Shown here piece by piece: positions 38,669 through 46,862 of a DNA stretch of 63,354 bases. Both the position numbers and the translations under genes were made by a program. Source of the stretch: an uncultured Gemmatimonadota bacterium (GTDB lineage Bacteria > Gemmatimonadota > Gemmatimonadetes > Longimicrobiales > Longimicrobiaceae); contig CADCTW010000039.1 of assembly GCA_902805735.1 (NCBI GenBank), forward strand, positions 1 to 63,354, given 5' to 3'. Position 1 is the stretch's first letter; each line of letters starts with the position of its first letter. A model generated the notes under the pieces. It was given only the letters and a program-made list of their open reading frames with translations. It did not search any database and had not been told where the DNA came from.

Positions 38669-39310
38669 TCAGCGCGGCGGCCCCTCCGGCGCCGGCCCGG
38701 CCTTCCACGCCACCAGCACCCCCTCCTGCTCCAGCAGCACCTCCGCCCCCACCCCGCCCAGCGCCTCCGCGGCCCCCACGGGCGCCGGGTCCATCAGCAG
38801 CCGGCTCCCGGGCGCCAGCACCCGGAGCGCCTCCGCCAGTGGGACCTCGGCCGCCGCCGCGCCCGTGAGCGCCACCCCGCGCAGCATCCCGCCGCGCAGG
38901 GGGAGGGCGGGCCCGCCGGCCACCCGGCTCACCCCCGGCGCCTCCGGGCCAGCCGCGGGACGGCCGGTGAGCGCCACCACCTCCAGCCCCGGGACCAGGG
39001 CGGCGATGGCCGGAGCAAGCTCCGCGCCGGGCCCCACCACCAGCACCGTCCCCCCCGCCCCGGCGAGGCCCAGCAGCGCCGCCACCCGCACCGCCGCGTC
39101 CTCGTCGGGCGTGTCAGGCGCGGTCTCCGCTCCTTCCACCAGGCGCAGGTCCAGCACCCCGCCGTCCACCGGGTACATCTCGCGGCAATTGGAGCAGCCG
39201 AGGCGCCCCTGCAGCACGCGCCGCTCCTCCACCCGGTCCGCCAGCAGGATCAGGCCGAACTCGGGTCCGCAGCGCGGGCAGGTGACGATGTCGGTCAGCA
39301 GGATGTGCAT
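38669..39310 (-). CDS. Trm112-like zinc ribbon with methyltransferase-like domain
   Basis: 213 residues. N terminus ILLTDIVTCPRCGPEFG and LGCSNCREMYPVDGGVLDL form a four-cysteine Trm112/YcaR-like ribbon. The C-terminal half has VLVVGPGAELAPAIAAL and LRVLAPGSRLLMDP, recalling a SAM-methyltransferase fold, but the acidic motif-II residue and catalytic parts are weak, so it may be inactive or a binding protein. ATG at 39310. Function unknown. Confidence 0.65.
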   Translation of the reverse strand: MHILLTDIVTCPRCGPEFGLILLADRVEERRVLQGRLGCSNCREMYPVDGGVLDLRLVEGAETAPDTPDEDAAVRVAALLGLAGAGGTVLVVGPGAELAPAIAALVPGLEVVALTGRPAAGPEAPGVSRVAGGPALPLRGGMLRGVALTGAAAAEVPLAEALRVLAPGSRLLMDPAPVGAAEALGGVGAEVLLEQEGVLVAWKAGPAPEGPPR

Positions 39311-39324
39311 GCGTGCTGGATCGG

Positions 39325-39920
39325 GTGCGTGCTGAGAGGGGGGGGCCTCACCCCCCCGACCCCCGCTCTCCCGATAACGGGAGAGGGGGGCGATTTCCAC
39401 GGGCTGGCGCGTTGCTCGGAACTCGGCCGGGCTGCGGCATCGGATGACACCGGCGCCGGGCCAGGTCCTCCCGACACACGGCACGGGCGGACACGTGAGG
39501 CTGCCCCTGCTGAACCCCCCCTGCGCGGACCGTCGGCCCGAGCGGGCCGAAAGGACGGGCATGGTGAATCAGGTGCTACGGTGCGTGCGGCCCCCACGCG
39601 AAGTAGTCCCCTCTCCCGGGTCAGTTTCTGGTGCGTGCTGAGAGGGGGCCCTCACCCCCCCGACCCCCGCTCTCCCGATAACGGGAGAGGGGGGCGATTT
39701 CCACGGGCTGGCGCGTTGCTCGGAACTCGGCCGGGCCGCGGCATCGGATGACACCGGCGCCGGGCCAGGTCCTTCGCGCGCAGACCGTCACCCGAGCCGG
39801 CCGAAGGACGGGCGTGGTGAATCAGCGCCTACAGGTGCGTGCGGCCCCCACCCGAAGTAGTCCCCTCTCCCAGGGCGGTTTCTGGGAGAGGGTGGCAGCT
39901 GTAAGCTGCCGGGTGAGGGC
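39325..39920. repeat. E3b-containing 306-bp tandem duplication ending in E3
   Basis: Two near-identical blocks start with GTGCGTGCTGAGAGGG at 39325 and 39631 (306 bp apart). Each carries E3b (CTCTCCC-GATAACGG-GAGAGG), then GGGCTGGCGCGTTGCTCGG and a degenerate tail. The second block ends in a full E3 (39858-39920) whose last base touches the stop codon at 39921. Confidence 0.9.
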
Positions 39921-40301
39921 CTACCACATCGGCCGCGGCGAGTACTGCGCCCACTGGTTGGGGGTCTCCCAAACGCGGACGTAGGCGAGCTGCTCGCCGT
40001 CGGGGCCCAGGCGCTCGCGCATCTGCTCGAAGATCCAGCGGGCCTGGTTCTCGGCGCTCGGCTCCAGCTCCGTGAAGGGCGGGAGGTCGTTGATGTTCTC
40101 GTGGTCCAGGTGGTCGGCGATGGCGCGCAGGTGGCGCTTGGCCTCCGTGAAGTCGAAGGCCATCCCCCCCTCGCCCACCTCCTCGAAGGCCAGCCCGGCC
40201 TCCACGACGTAGTGGTGGCCGTGGAGCTTCTCGCACTTGCCGTGGTAGTTGCGCAGGAAGTGGGCGGAGTCGTAGCTCGCCTTTACGTTCAGCAGGAACA
40301 T
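39921..40301 (-). CDS. 6-pyruvoyl-tetrahydropterin synthase/QueD-like protein
   Basis: 126 residues, T-fold. Zinc and catalytic motifs: YDSAHFL (His), HGKCEKLHGHHY (Cys nucleophile and two His) and FDFTEAKRHL, DHENIND, ETPNQW. The CEKLHGH form resembles QueD (6-carboxy-tetrahydropterin synthase, preQ0 pathway), which would fit tgt and queA elsewhere in the window. The clustering with folE, an SDR and a second PTPS leaves open a pterin role. ATG at 40301. Confidence 0.88.
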   Translation of the reverse strand: MFLLNVKASYDSAHFLRNYHGKCEKLHGHHYVVEAGLAFEEVGEGGMAFDFTEAKRHLRAIADHLDHENINDLPPFTELEPSAENQARWIFEQMRERLGPDGEQLAYVRVWETPNQWAQYSPRPMW

Positions 40302-40305
40302 TGCG

Positions 40306-41022
40306 CTAAGCGGCGGCTTCCACCGCGATGAAGGGAAGCTGCACGTGGCGCGGCTGCGCGGCGGCAAACACCACCACGCGCGCCACGTCGTCCGCGCGGA
40401 GCATGGCCGCGCGGTCCGGCAGGTCGGGGCGCGAGTCGGGGTCCAGCGCGTCCCACAGGGAGGTGTCGGTGGCGGCGGGCTCCACCAGGGTGGCGCGCAC
40501 GCCGGTGCCGCGCACCTCCTGCAGCAACACCTCGTGCAGCCCCCGCTGCCCGAACTTGGAGGCGGAATACGCCCCGTTCCCCGGGTACGCGACCCGCCCC
40601 GCCACCGAGCCGATCTGGATGATGTGCCCCGACCGCCGCTGCAGCATGGGCGGCAGGAAGGCGCGCACGACCAGAAAGGGCGCGCGCAGGTTGGCGGCCA
40701 CCTGGGCGTCGAACTCCGCCGGCTCCGTCTCGGCGAGGGGGACGAGGGCAAAGGTGCCGGCGGCGTTGACCACCAGGTCCGGCGCGTCGCCCAGCAGCTC
40801 GCCCACGTACGTGGCCATGGTGTGCACGGCCGACGGATCGGAGACGTCGGTCGGCATCGCGTGCCCCCCCACCTCTTCCGCCGCCCGCGCCAGGGCGTCG
40901 CCGCCGCGCGCCACCATCCCCACCCAGGCGCCGGCGCGCGCCAGCTCGCGCGCCACCGCCAGGCCGATCCCGCGCGACGCGCCCGTCACCAGCGCGGTCT
41001 TCCCCCGCAGCGTGTCGTCCAT
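40306..41022 (-). CDS. Short-chain dehydrogenase/reductase
   Basis: 238 residues, classical SDR: TGASRGIG (NADP-type site), VVNAAG, catalytic Ser in QIGSVAG and YSASKFG (Tyr, Lys). Lying between folE and the QueD-like gene it may act as a sepiapterin or dihydropterin reductase (inference from neighbours only). 4 bp from the QueD-like gene start. Confidence 0.85.
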   Translation of the reverse strand: MDDTLRGKTALVTGASRGIGLAVARELARAGAWVGMVARGGDALARAAEEVGGHAMPTDVSDPSAVHTMATYVGELLGDAPDLVVNAAGTFALVPLAETEPAEFDAQVAANLRAPFLVVRAFLPPMLQRRSGHIIQIGSVAGRVAYPGNGAYSASKFGQRGLHEVLLQEVRGTGVRATLVEPAATDTSLWDALDPDSRPDLPDRAAMLRADDVARVVVFAAAQPRHVQLPFIAVEAAA

Positions 41023-41039
41023 TTGCCTCCGACGGCAGG

Positions 41040-41145
41040 AAGTCCTGAGTGTTAAGCCAAAGTCCTGAGTGCCTGGTGCCTAGTGCCTAGTGCCTAGTGC
41101 CTGGTAACCGCGGTTCAGCACTTGGCACTCAGGACTGAGGACTTC
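41040..41145. repeat. E2 repeat
   Basis: AAGTCCTGAGTGCC, then several TAGTGCC/TGGTGCC heptamers, and an inverse GGCACTCAGGACT on the right. Fills the gap between the SDR and folE. Confidence 0.88.
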
Positions 41146-41151
41146 TGTGTT

Positions 41152-41754
41152 TCAGCCCAGCGTGCTGCCCGTGACCAGGCGGAGGAACTCGTCGCGGGTG
41201 CGCAGGTCGTCGCGGAAGATCCCCTTCATGGCGCTGGTCACGGTCTTGGAGTTCTGCTTCTCCACCCCGCGCATCATCATGCAAAGGTGCGCCGCCTCGA
41301 TCACCACGCCCACGCCCTGGGGGCGCAGCACCTCCTGGATGGCCGCGGCCACCTGCTCCGTGAGCCGCTCCTGCACCTGCAGCCGCCGCGCGAACACCTC
41401 CACCACGCGCGGGAGCTTGGAGAGACCCACGATCCGGCCGTCCGGCACGTAGGCGATGTGCACCTTGCCGAAGAACGGGAGCATGTGGTGCTCGCACATG
41501 GAGTACATCTCGATGTCCTTGACGATCACCATGTTGTGGTGATCCTCCTCGAACACCGCGTCGCCGATCACCTCGGCCACGGACATGCTGTAGCCGCGCG
41601 TGAGCCAGCGCATGCTCTTTTCCACGCGCTCGGGCGTCTTCAGCAGCCCGTCGCGCTCCGGGTTCTCGCCCAGCTCCTGCAGCATCAGGCGCACGAGCTC
41701 GTCGAACGCGGGCGCGGCGCCCGCCTCTGGGACTCCAGCGATCAGCTCCGTCAT
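41152..41754 (-). CDS. folE: GTP cyclohydrolase I
   Basis: 200 residues, type [20 protein letters not shown] (zinc Cys-His), [24 protein letters not shown], and [18 protein letters not shown] with the second zinc Cys. Converts GTP to dihydroneopterin triphosphate, the first step for folate, BH4 and queuosine-type pterins. Starts at the base after the stop of the upstream PTPS gene. Confidence 0.96.
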   Translation of the reverse strand: MTELIAGVPEAGAAPAFDELVRLMLQELGENPERDGLLKTPERVEKSMRWLTRGYSMSVAEVIGDAVFEEDHHNMVIVKDIEMYSMCEHHMLPFFGKVHIAYVPDGRIVGLSKLPRVVEVFARRLQVQERLTEQVAAAIQEVLRPQGVGVVIEAAHLCMMMRGVEKQNSKTVTSAMKGIFRDDLRTRDEFLRLVTGSTLG

Positions 41755-42186
41755 CTATTCTCCCGTGTACTCCGCGTAGTTTCGCGGCGTCTCCCAAAGT
41801 ACGATACGCGCCAGCCGCCCCCGCGGCACGCGCGGCGCGAGCTGGTTCCAGATCGCCACCACCAGGTTCTCGGTGGAGGGGATCACCCCCTGCAGCCAGG
41901 GCACGTCCAGGTTCAGGTTGCGGTGGTCCATCTCCCCGATGACCTCTTCCGCGATGTCGCGCAGCTCCCCCAGGTCCACCAGGTAGCCGGTGCGCGGGTC
42001 CGGCTCCCCTTCCACCGTCACGTCCATCTCGTAGTTGTGGCCGTGCCAGTTGGGATGATTGCACGGCCCGTACACGCGCGCGTTCTCCTCGTCGGAGAGC
42101 GCGGGGTTGTGGAGGCGGTGGGCAGCCGAAAAGTGCACCCGCCGGGTTACGCGGACTTTTGGCACGTCGTCGCTCCCGGAGTTCAT
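41755..42186 (-). CDS. 6-pyruvoyl-tetrahydropterin synthase, animal-like type
   Basis: 143 residues. HFSAAHRLHNPALSDEENARV, then CNHPNWHGHNYEMDVTVEG, DHRNLNLDVPW, STENLVVAIW and the C-terminal ETPRNYAEYTGE follow the mammalian PTPS layout closely (SDEEN, HGHNY, STEN, Y-x-GE). The enzyme makes 6-pyruvoyl-tetrahydropterin from dihydroneopterin triphosphate. ATG at 42186 (MNSGSDDVP) is preferred; the open frame extends 55 codons up through structured leader. First gene of the pterin operon. Confidence 0.88.
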   Translation of the reverse strand: MNSGSDDVPKVRVTRRVHFSAAHRLHNPALSDEENARVYGPCNHPNWHGHNYEMDVTVEGEPDPRTGYLVDLGELRDIAEEVIGEMDHRNLNLDVPWLQGVIPSTENLVVAIWNQLAPRVPRGRLARIVLWETPRNYAEYTGE

Positions 42187-42426
42187 ATGCGAGAAAAGGC
42201 CAGTCTCGACGAGCGAGACCGGCCCAGGCCAGGACGCACAGGGGAGGATTTTTGAAGCCAGTGTGATACACTGTTTGGGTGACTTCCCCGCTGCTTCCGC
42301 CTTCCTCCGTAGAGGCGTGACGTCTGCCGCAAGAGCAGGTCCCTGCTTCAAAACTGTTGGCTCAAAAATGTAGCTCCCCAGTACGTCCGACAGGGATGAT
42401 AGTATTGAGGGGCGGCGGGTTCGTCA
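42187..42426 (-). promoter_or_regulatory. Structured leader of the pterin operon with promoter and terminator-like hairpin
   Basis: Minus strand: TTGACG (42426-42421), 17 bp, TACTAT (42403-42398) is a good promoter, giving a leader of about 200 nt. In it: AGCAGG-GA-CCTGCT; the dyad CAGTGT-N3-ACACTG (42259-42273); and, ending about 8 nt before the ATG, a stem GGCCGGTCTCG / CGAGACtGGCC followed by TTTTCT (about 42194-42224). This is the layout of an attenuator or riboswitch; no known aptamer was recognised by eye. Confidence 0.55.
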
Positions 42427-42533
42427 AGGATGGGAACCGGGAACGGGGAACGGCCCAAGGGCGACACCCCGCCGCGCTGATGGAGACTTCGATGGTGGGT
42501 ACGTGGCGCCCGAGCAAGGGTGCAGCTCAAACG

Positions 42534-42580
42534 CACGGAGGCACAGAGTTCATTCCATCTCTGTGCCTCCGTGTGAGCCC
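42534..42580. repeat. E1 inverted repeat
   Basis: CACGGAGGCACAGAG and inverse CTCTGTGCCTCCGTGTGAGCCC around a 10-nt centre, 84 bp from the nfo stop. The region 42427-42663 otherwise holds no recognised gene. Confidence 0.85.
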
Positions 42581-42663
42581 GCTTTGCAGAAGAGCAGCCC
42601 GTACTCGGCCATGGAGCGCGCGCCCGCCGCCGACGCGCACGCACCGCCGCACGCGCTTCCGCC

Positions 42664-43509
42664 TCACTCCAGGTACGAACGGAGCCGGGCCAGGTTCGCG
42701 CGGTCCGCCGCCGTGTGGTCGTCGCCCTTGGGCGTCTCCAGCACCTTGGGAATCTCGGCCAGCCGCTCATCGTTCATGATCCGCCGGAACGGCTCGTCCC
42801 CCAGCGTGCCCTCGCCGATCCCGGCGTGGCGGTCCTTTTTGCTGCCGAGCGGGTTCTGCGAGTCGTTGAGGTGGAAGAGCCGCAGCCGCTCCAGCCCCAC
42901 CGTGTCCGCCAAGCGCGCCATCACCCCGTCGTAGTCGTCGCGCAGGTCGTAGCCGGCGGAGTACACGTGGCAGGTGTCCAGGCACACGCCCAGCCGGTGG
43001 CGCTGATGGGGCGAGATGCGCTCGATCATCTCCGCCAGCTCCTCGAAGGTCGCGCCCAGCACGCGCCCGGACCCCGCCGTGGTCTCCAGCAGCACCATGG
43101 TGGCCCCCGGCACCTCCTCCAGCGCCTGCTCGATCAGCGCGGCGTTCTGGGCCAGCCCGCGCGGCTTGTCGTCGTCCGTGGCATTGCCGGGATGCGTCAC
43201 CAGCGCGTCCAGCCCCAGCCGCTCCGCCCTCCGCAATTCGCCGCGGAACGCGTCCAGCGAGCGGTCGCGGAGCACCGGATCGGCCGTGGCCAGGTTGATC
43301 AGGTACGAATCGTGTGCGTTGGTGAACCCGATCTGCCCCAGCGCCACCCCGTCGCGGAAGCGCGCGGCCTCGGCGTCGTCCACCTCCACCTCGGCCCAGC
43401 GGTTGGGCTGCTTGGTGAAGATCTGGATGGCCGTCGCGCCGATCTCCCGCGCCCTATCCGGCGCGTTGCGGCACCCGCCGGCCGTCGAAACGTGAGCTCC
43501 GAGCAACAT
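42664..43509 (-). CDS. nfo: Endonuclease IV (AP endonuclease)
   Basis: 281 residues, TIM-barrel Nfo: LGAHVSTAGG, IQIFTKQPNRW, VTHPGNA, LLETTAGSGR, VCLDTCHVYSAGYD and LFHLNDSQNPLGSKKDRHAG provide the tri-zinc ligands. Cuts abasic sites in base-excision repair. Confidence 0.95.
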   Translation of the reverse strand: MLLGAHVSTAGGCRNAPDRAREIGATAIQIFTKQPNRWAEVEVDDAEAARFRDGVALGQIGFTNAHDSYLINLATADPVLRDRSLDAFRGELRRAERLGLDALVTHPGNATDDDKPRGLAQNAALIEQALEEVPGATMVLLETTAGSGRVLGATFEELAEMIERISPHQRHRLGVCLDTCHVYSAGYDLRDDYDGVMARLADTVGLERLRLFHLNDSQNPLGSKKDRHAGIGEGTLGDEPFRRIMNDERLAEIPKVLETPKGDDHTAADRANLARLRSYLE

Positions 43510-43511
43510 CC

Positions 43512-43541
43512 TCTCTCTGTCTCTGTGCCTCTGTGTGAGCC
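43512..43541. repeat. E1 half copy
   Basis: CTCTCTGTCTCTGTGCCTC plus TGTGTGAGCC; ends 7 bp before the stop of the DinB-like gene. Confidence 0.85.
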
Positions 43542-43548
43542 AATCCGT

Positions 43549-44091
43549 TCAGCCGGCGCGCTCGATCTGCTTGCGGTGATGCTCCATGTGGATGCCGACG
43601 AAGCGGAGCACCTTGATCGGCTCCACCTTGCCGAAATAGGGGTGCGTGAGGCCCGCGTGGCCCTGCAGCCGCGCGGCGGCGAGCTCGCGCACGAACGCCT
43701 CGCCCTGCGCGCGCAGGGCCTGCAGCGCGGCGTCACGCCCGCCGCGGACCTCCCGGGGCCGGATCTCGCGGGGGGAGGGCGCGCGCAGGGGGAACGAGCG
43801 GTGGAAGAGGATGTGCGGGAGCAGGATCCAGCGCGTGAGGGTGCGGCGCCACGGAGCCATCTTCAGCTCCATGGCGCGCCCCTCGCGCAGCTCCGCCAGC
43901 AGCGCCTCGTAGGCCCGCGTCAGGTGCTCCGTGACCTCGGCGGGAGTCCACTTCCCCTCGCCCCAGGGACGCTCCCACGCATCCGTGCCCAGCGATGCCG
44001 CCGTGTCGAGGTACGCCGCCAGGGCGACCTGGTGCTCGTCCGCGGCGGCCTCCCAGCGGGCCTGGCTGCGCGGCGAGGATGAGGTGGGCAT
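43549..44091 (-). CDS. DinB-superfamily protein
   Basis: 180 residues, four-helix-bundle DinB/DUF1569-like: WTPAEVTEHLTRAYEALL (first His), and C-terminal GIHMEHHRKQIER (HxxHH) as the metal triad. Such proteins are putative metal-dependent thiol transferases; actual function unknown. Confidence 0.8.
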   Translation of the reverse strand: MPTSSSPRSQARWEAAADEHQVALAAYLDTAASLGTDAWERPWGEGKWTPAEVTEHLTRAYEALLAELREGRAMELKMAPWRRTLTRWILLPHILFHRSFPLRAPSPREIRPREVRGGRDAALQALRAQGEAFVRELAAARLQGHAGLTHPYFGKVEPIKVLRFVGIHMEHHRKQIERAG

Positions 44092-44119
44092 CGCGGACCT
44101 GGGCAGGAGGGAGAAAGGG

Positions 44120-44371
44120 TCAGCGCGGCGGGTGCTTCAGCCAGCTCTCGATGCGCTCCACGGGCTCGCTCAGCTTCCACCCCCGCGAGCGCCACCCGCG
44201 CACGCGCGCCAGCAGCTCTTCCACCGAGCACTCGCCCTGGGTGCCGGGCTGGAGGTACGCGCCCGCCGGCCACTCGGTGGTGCGCAGCACGCCCTCCACG
44301 GGCCGGTGGAGCAGGACGACGAAGCCTTCCTCGTCCGGCCCGGCGGCGTGGAAGGCGAGGGTGTCGCTCAC
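44120..44371 (-). CDS. Small hypothetical protein coupled to ctaB
   Basis: 83 residues, starting at GTG 44371 that overlaps the ctaB TGA (GTGA). Contains FVVLLHRPVEGVLRTTEWPAG and WRSRGWKLSEPVERIESWLK. No known motif; a link with haem O/oxidase assembly is only positional. Confidence 0.65.
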   Translation of the reverse strand: MSDTLAFHAAGPDEEGFVVLLHRPVEGVLRTTEWPAGAYLQPGTQGECSVEELLARVRGWRSRGWKLSEPVERIESWLKHPPR

Positions 44372-45405
44372 CGCGCGGTGGCGGCGATGTCCGGGCCGCG
44401 CAGGATGATGGGGTCGTTCCCCACGCGCGCCACGGGGACCACGCCGTCCACCGCCATGGCCGCGAAGAGCAGCGCGAGGTACAGCAGCGAGTTGCGGTAC
44501 AGCGTCCACGCGGGCTGCGTGAAGTTCTCCGCCTTCATCACCCGCCGCACGTCGCGCAGGAACCAGAGGCCGAGCACCGCCGCCGACACGCCGTACACCG
44601 CCCCCAGCCCGCCGTAGGTGACGGGCGCCAGCGTGACGGGGATCATGATGAGCGTGTAGAAGAGCATCTGCCGCATCGTCTCGCGCTCGCCCCACACGTT
44701 GGGCGCCATGGGCACGCCCACGCGGCCGTAGTCCTTTTGCTTCACCAGCGCCAGCGCCCAGAAGTGCGGCGGCGTCCAGAAGAAGACGATCAGGAACAGG
44801 TAGGCGGCCGTCAGCGTGACCTCGCCCGTGGCGGCGGCCCAGCCGACGAGCGGCGGAAACGCGCCCGCCGCCCCGCCGATGACGATGTTCTGCGGCGAGG
44901 TGCGCTTGAGCCAGCGGGTGTAGATGAAGACGTAGTACAGGAGCCCGGCCAGCGCCAGCATGGCGCTCAGCAGGTTGACGAACAGCGCGAACACGGCGAA
45001 CGCGGCCGCGCCCAGCACCACCCCGAAGCCCAGCACGTGCCCCGGCGACATCCGCCCGCTGGGGATGGGGCGCAGCCTGGTGCGCGGCATGTGGGCGTCG
45101 ATGTCGCGATCGATGAACATATTGATCGCGTTGGCGCCGCCGGCCATGAGGTAGCCGCCCAGCATCGTCCAAAGCACCACGGCCAGGCTGGGCCACCCTC
45201 GCAGCGCGATGAACATGGGCGTGACCGTGGTCACCAGGAGCAGCGAGATGATGCGGGGCTTGGTGAGCGTGACGTAGTCGCGAAGAAGCTGGCGCACGCC
45301 GGAGCCGCCCTGCCGCTGCGCCGCGATCCCGGCGCGCTGCGTGGCGGTGGTCATCTCGGCGTCGGGCAGCACGGCCGGGGAAGCGGCGGGTATGGTATCG
45401 GGCAT
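44368..45405 (-). CDS. ctaB: Protohaem IX farnesyltransferase (haem O synthase)
   Basis: 345 residues, UbiA family, about 9 membrane helices. Prenyl-diphosphate motifs: NAINMFIDRDID (NxxxDxxxD) with RTRLRPIPSG, and the second KQKDYGRVGVPM (DYxxxGxxM). Makes haem O for haem-copper oxidases. Divergent from ctaA. TGTATATTT upstream (about 45489-45497, minus strand) is a likely -10 element. Confidence 0.95.
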   Translation of the reverse strand: MPDTIPAASPAVLPDAEMTTATQRAGIAAQRQGGSGVRQLLRDYVTLTKPRIISLLLVTTVTPMFIALRGWPSLAVVLWTMLGGYLMAGGANAINMFIDRDIDAHMPRTRLRPIPSGRMSPGHVLGFGVVLGAAAFAVFALFVNLLSAMLALAGLLYYVFIYTRWLKRTSPQNIVIGGAAGAFPPLVGWAAATGEVTLTAAYLFLIVFFWTPPHFWALALVKQKDYGRVGVPMAPNVWGERETMRQMLFYTLIMIPVTLAPVTYGGLGAVYGVSAAVLGLWFLRDVRRVMKAENFTQPAWTLYRNSLLYLALLFAAMAVDGVVPVARVGNDPIILRGPDIAATAR

Positions 45406-45794
45406 CAGGTAGCGAACTGGCCCGGCGCCTTGGGGGGCACCGCGCCTTCAGGGGGCCGCGCGCTGGCGGATGGCGGGCGCGGACGTGCGCAAATATACAC
45501 GCCGCACGCACGTGCGCCACCCCGACGCGGCACGGTCCGGCACCCTCCCCACGCCCTTGCGGGGCTTTCCCCCACGCCCGCGAAGGCGTGCTTCCGCAAC
45601 CACTTGCGCCGCGCGGCGGCCGCGGGTACCCTTCGGCCGCGCACCGCGTCCCGGAGACGATCCCCGCGAGTGGTGAGTCCTGAGCGCCGAACAGCAGTTC
45701 ACTAGGCACTAGGCACTAGGCACTCGGCACTCGGCACTCGGCACTCGGCACCAGGCACTTCCCACGTCCGACTCAGCACCTTGCACTTCCCCTT
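45406..45794. repeat. ctaB/ctaA divergent region with E2 repeat
   Basis: 389 bp. The left part holds the probable ctaB promoter. The right part (about 45690-45782) is an E2 run: CACTAGGCACTAGGCACT, then CGGCACT heptamers and CACCAGGCACTTCC. No gene recognised. Confidence 0.8.
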
Positions 45795-46760
45795 ATGACC
45801 CCGCTGTCTTCCTTCGCCCGCTTCGCGTGGGGCGTGCTCGCCTACAACGTGGCCGTGGTGCTGTGGGGCGCCCTGGTGCGCGCCACCGGCTCCGGCGCGG
45901 GGTGCGGCCGCCACTGGCCCGCGTGCAACGGCCAGGTGATGCCGCAGCTCGCCTCCACGCACACGATGATCGAGTTCGCGCACCGCGCCACCAGCGGCAT
46001 CGCGCTGCTGCTGGTGCTGGCGATGCTCGTGTGGGCGTGGCGCGCCTTTCCGCGCGGGCACCTGGTGCGGCGGGGGGCGGCGCTCTCCACGGCGTTCATC
46101 ATCGCCGAGGCGCTGCTGGGCGCCGGCCTGGTGCTGTTCGAGCTGGTGGCGGACGACAAGTCGGCCATGCGGGCCTTCTCCATGTCCGCGCACCTGGTGA
46201 ACACCTTCCTGCTCCTCGGCGCGCTCACGCTGACGGGGTGGTGGGCCTCCGGCGGCGCGCCGGTGCGCGTGAGGAAGCAGGGTGCGCTCGGCGCCGTGCT
46301 CCTCACCGCCGTCGGCGCCACGATCCTGGTGGGGGCTACCGGCGCGGTGACGGCGCTGGGCGACACGCTCTTCCCCAAGAGCGCCGTGGGCTTCGATCTG
46401 TCGTCCACCGCGCACTTCCTGGAGCGGCTGCGCATCGTGCACCCGCTCCTGGCCGTGGTCACCAGCGTCTACATCACGGCGGTGGGGTGGATGGTGCGCC
46501 GCGCGCGCCCCAGCGCCACCACCCGCCGACTGGCGGCCATCCTCACGGCGCTGTTCGCGGTGCAGGTGGCGGCGGGGCTGGTCAACATCGTACTGCGCGT
46601 CCCCATCTGGATGCAGCTCACCCACCTGTTCCTTGCGGACTGCGTGTGGATCGCGCTCGTCCTCACCACCGCCTCCGCCCTCGCGCACGAGCCCGCGGAG
46701 GCGCGCCCCGCGGGGTCTGCCTCTTGCACACCCCCGCCGCCTCGGGTTCAGGTTCGATAG
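45795..46760 (+). CDS. ctaA: Haem A synthase (CtaA/COX15 family)
   Basis: 321 residues, 8 membrane helices; oxidises haem O to haem A. Motifs: RATGSGAGCGRHWPACNGQ with the paired cysteines of loop 1, EFAHRATSG (haem His), SAHLVNTFLL and a second HFLERLRIVHP/ TH half. ATG follows an E2 repeat without a clear Shine-Dalgarno. C-terminal tail of about 25 residues is unstructured. Confidence 0.93.
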   Translation: MTPLSSFARFAWGVLAYNVAVVLWGALVRATGSGAGCGRHWPACNGQVMPQLASTHTMIEFAHRATSGIALLLVLAMLVWAWRAFPRGHLVRRGAALSTAFIIAEALLGAGLVLFELVADDKSAMRAFSMSAHLVNTFLLLGALTLTGWWASGGAPVRVRKQGALGAVLLTAVGATILVGATGAVTALGDTLFPKSAVGFDLSSTAHFLERLRIVHPLLAVVTSVYITAVGWMVRRARPSATTRRLAAILTALFAVQVAAGLVNIVLRVPIWMQLTHLFLADCVWIALVLTTASALAHEPAEARPAGSASCTPPPPRVQVR

Positions 46761-46768
46761 AGAAACGG

Positions 46769-46840
46769 CGATCTCACACGGAGGCACAGAGACACAGAGA
46801 GAAGCACTCCTCCGTGTCTCTGTGCCTCCGTGTGAGATCG
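46769..46840. repeat. E1 inverted repeat
   Basis: 31-bp arms (46769-46799, 46810-46840), one mismatch, starting CGATCTCACACGGAGG. The left arm starts 8 bp after the ctaA stop. Confidence 0.93.
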
Positions 46841-46862
46841 ACATCTTCCAGGAGGTCCGGAC

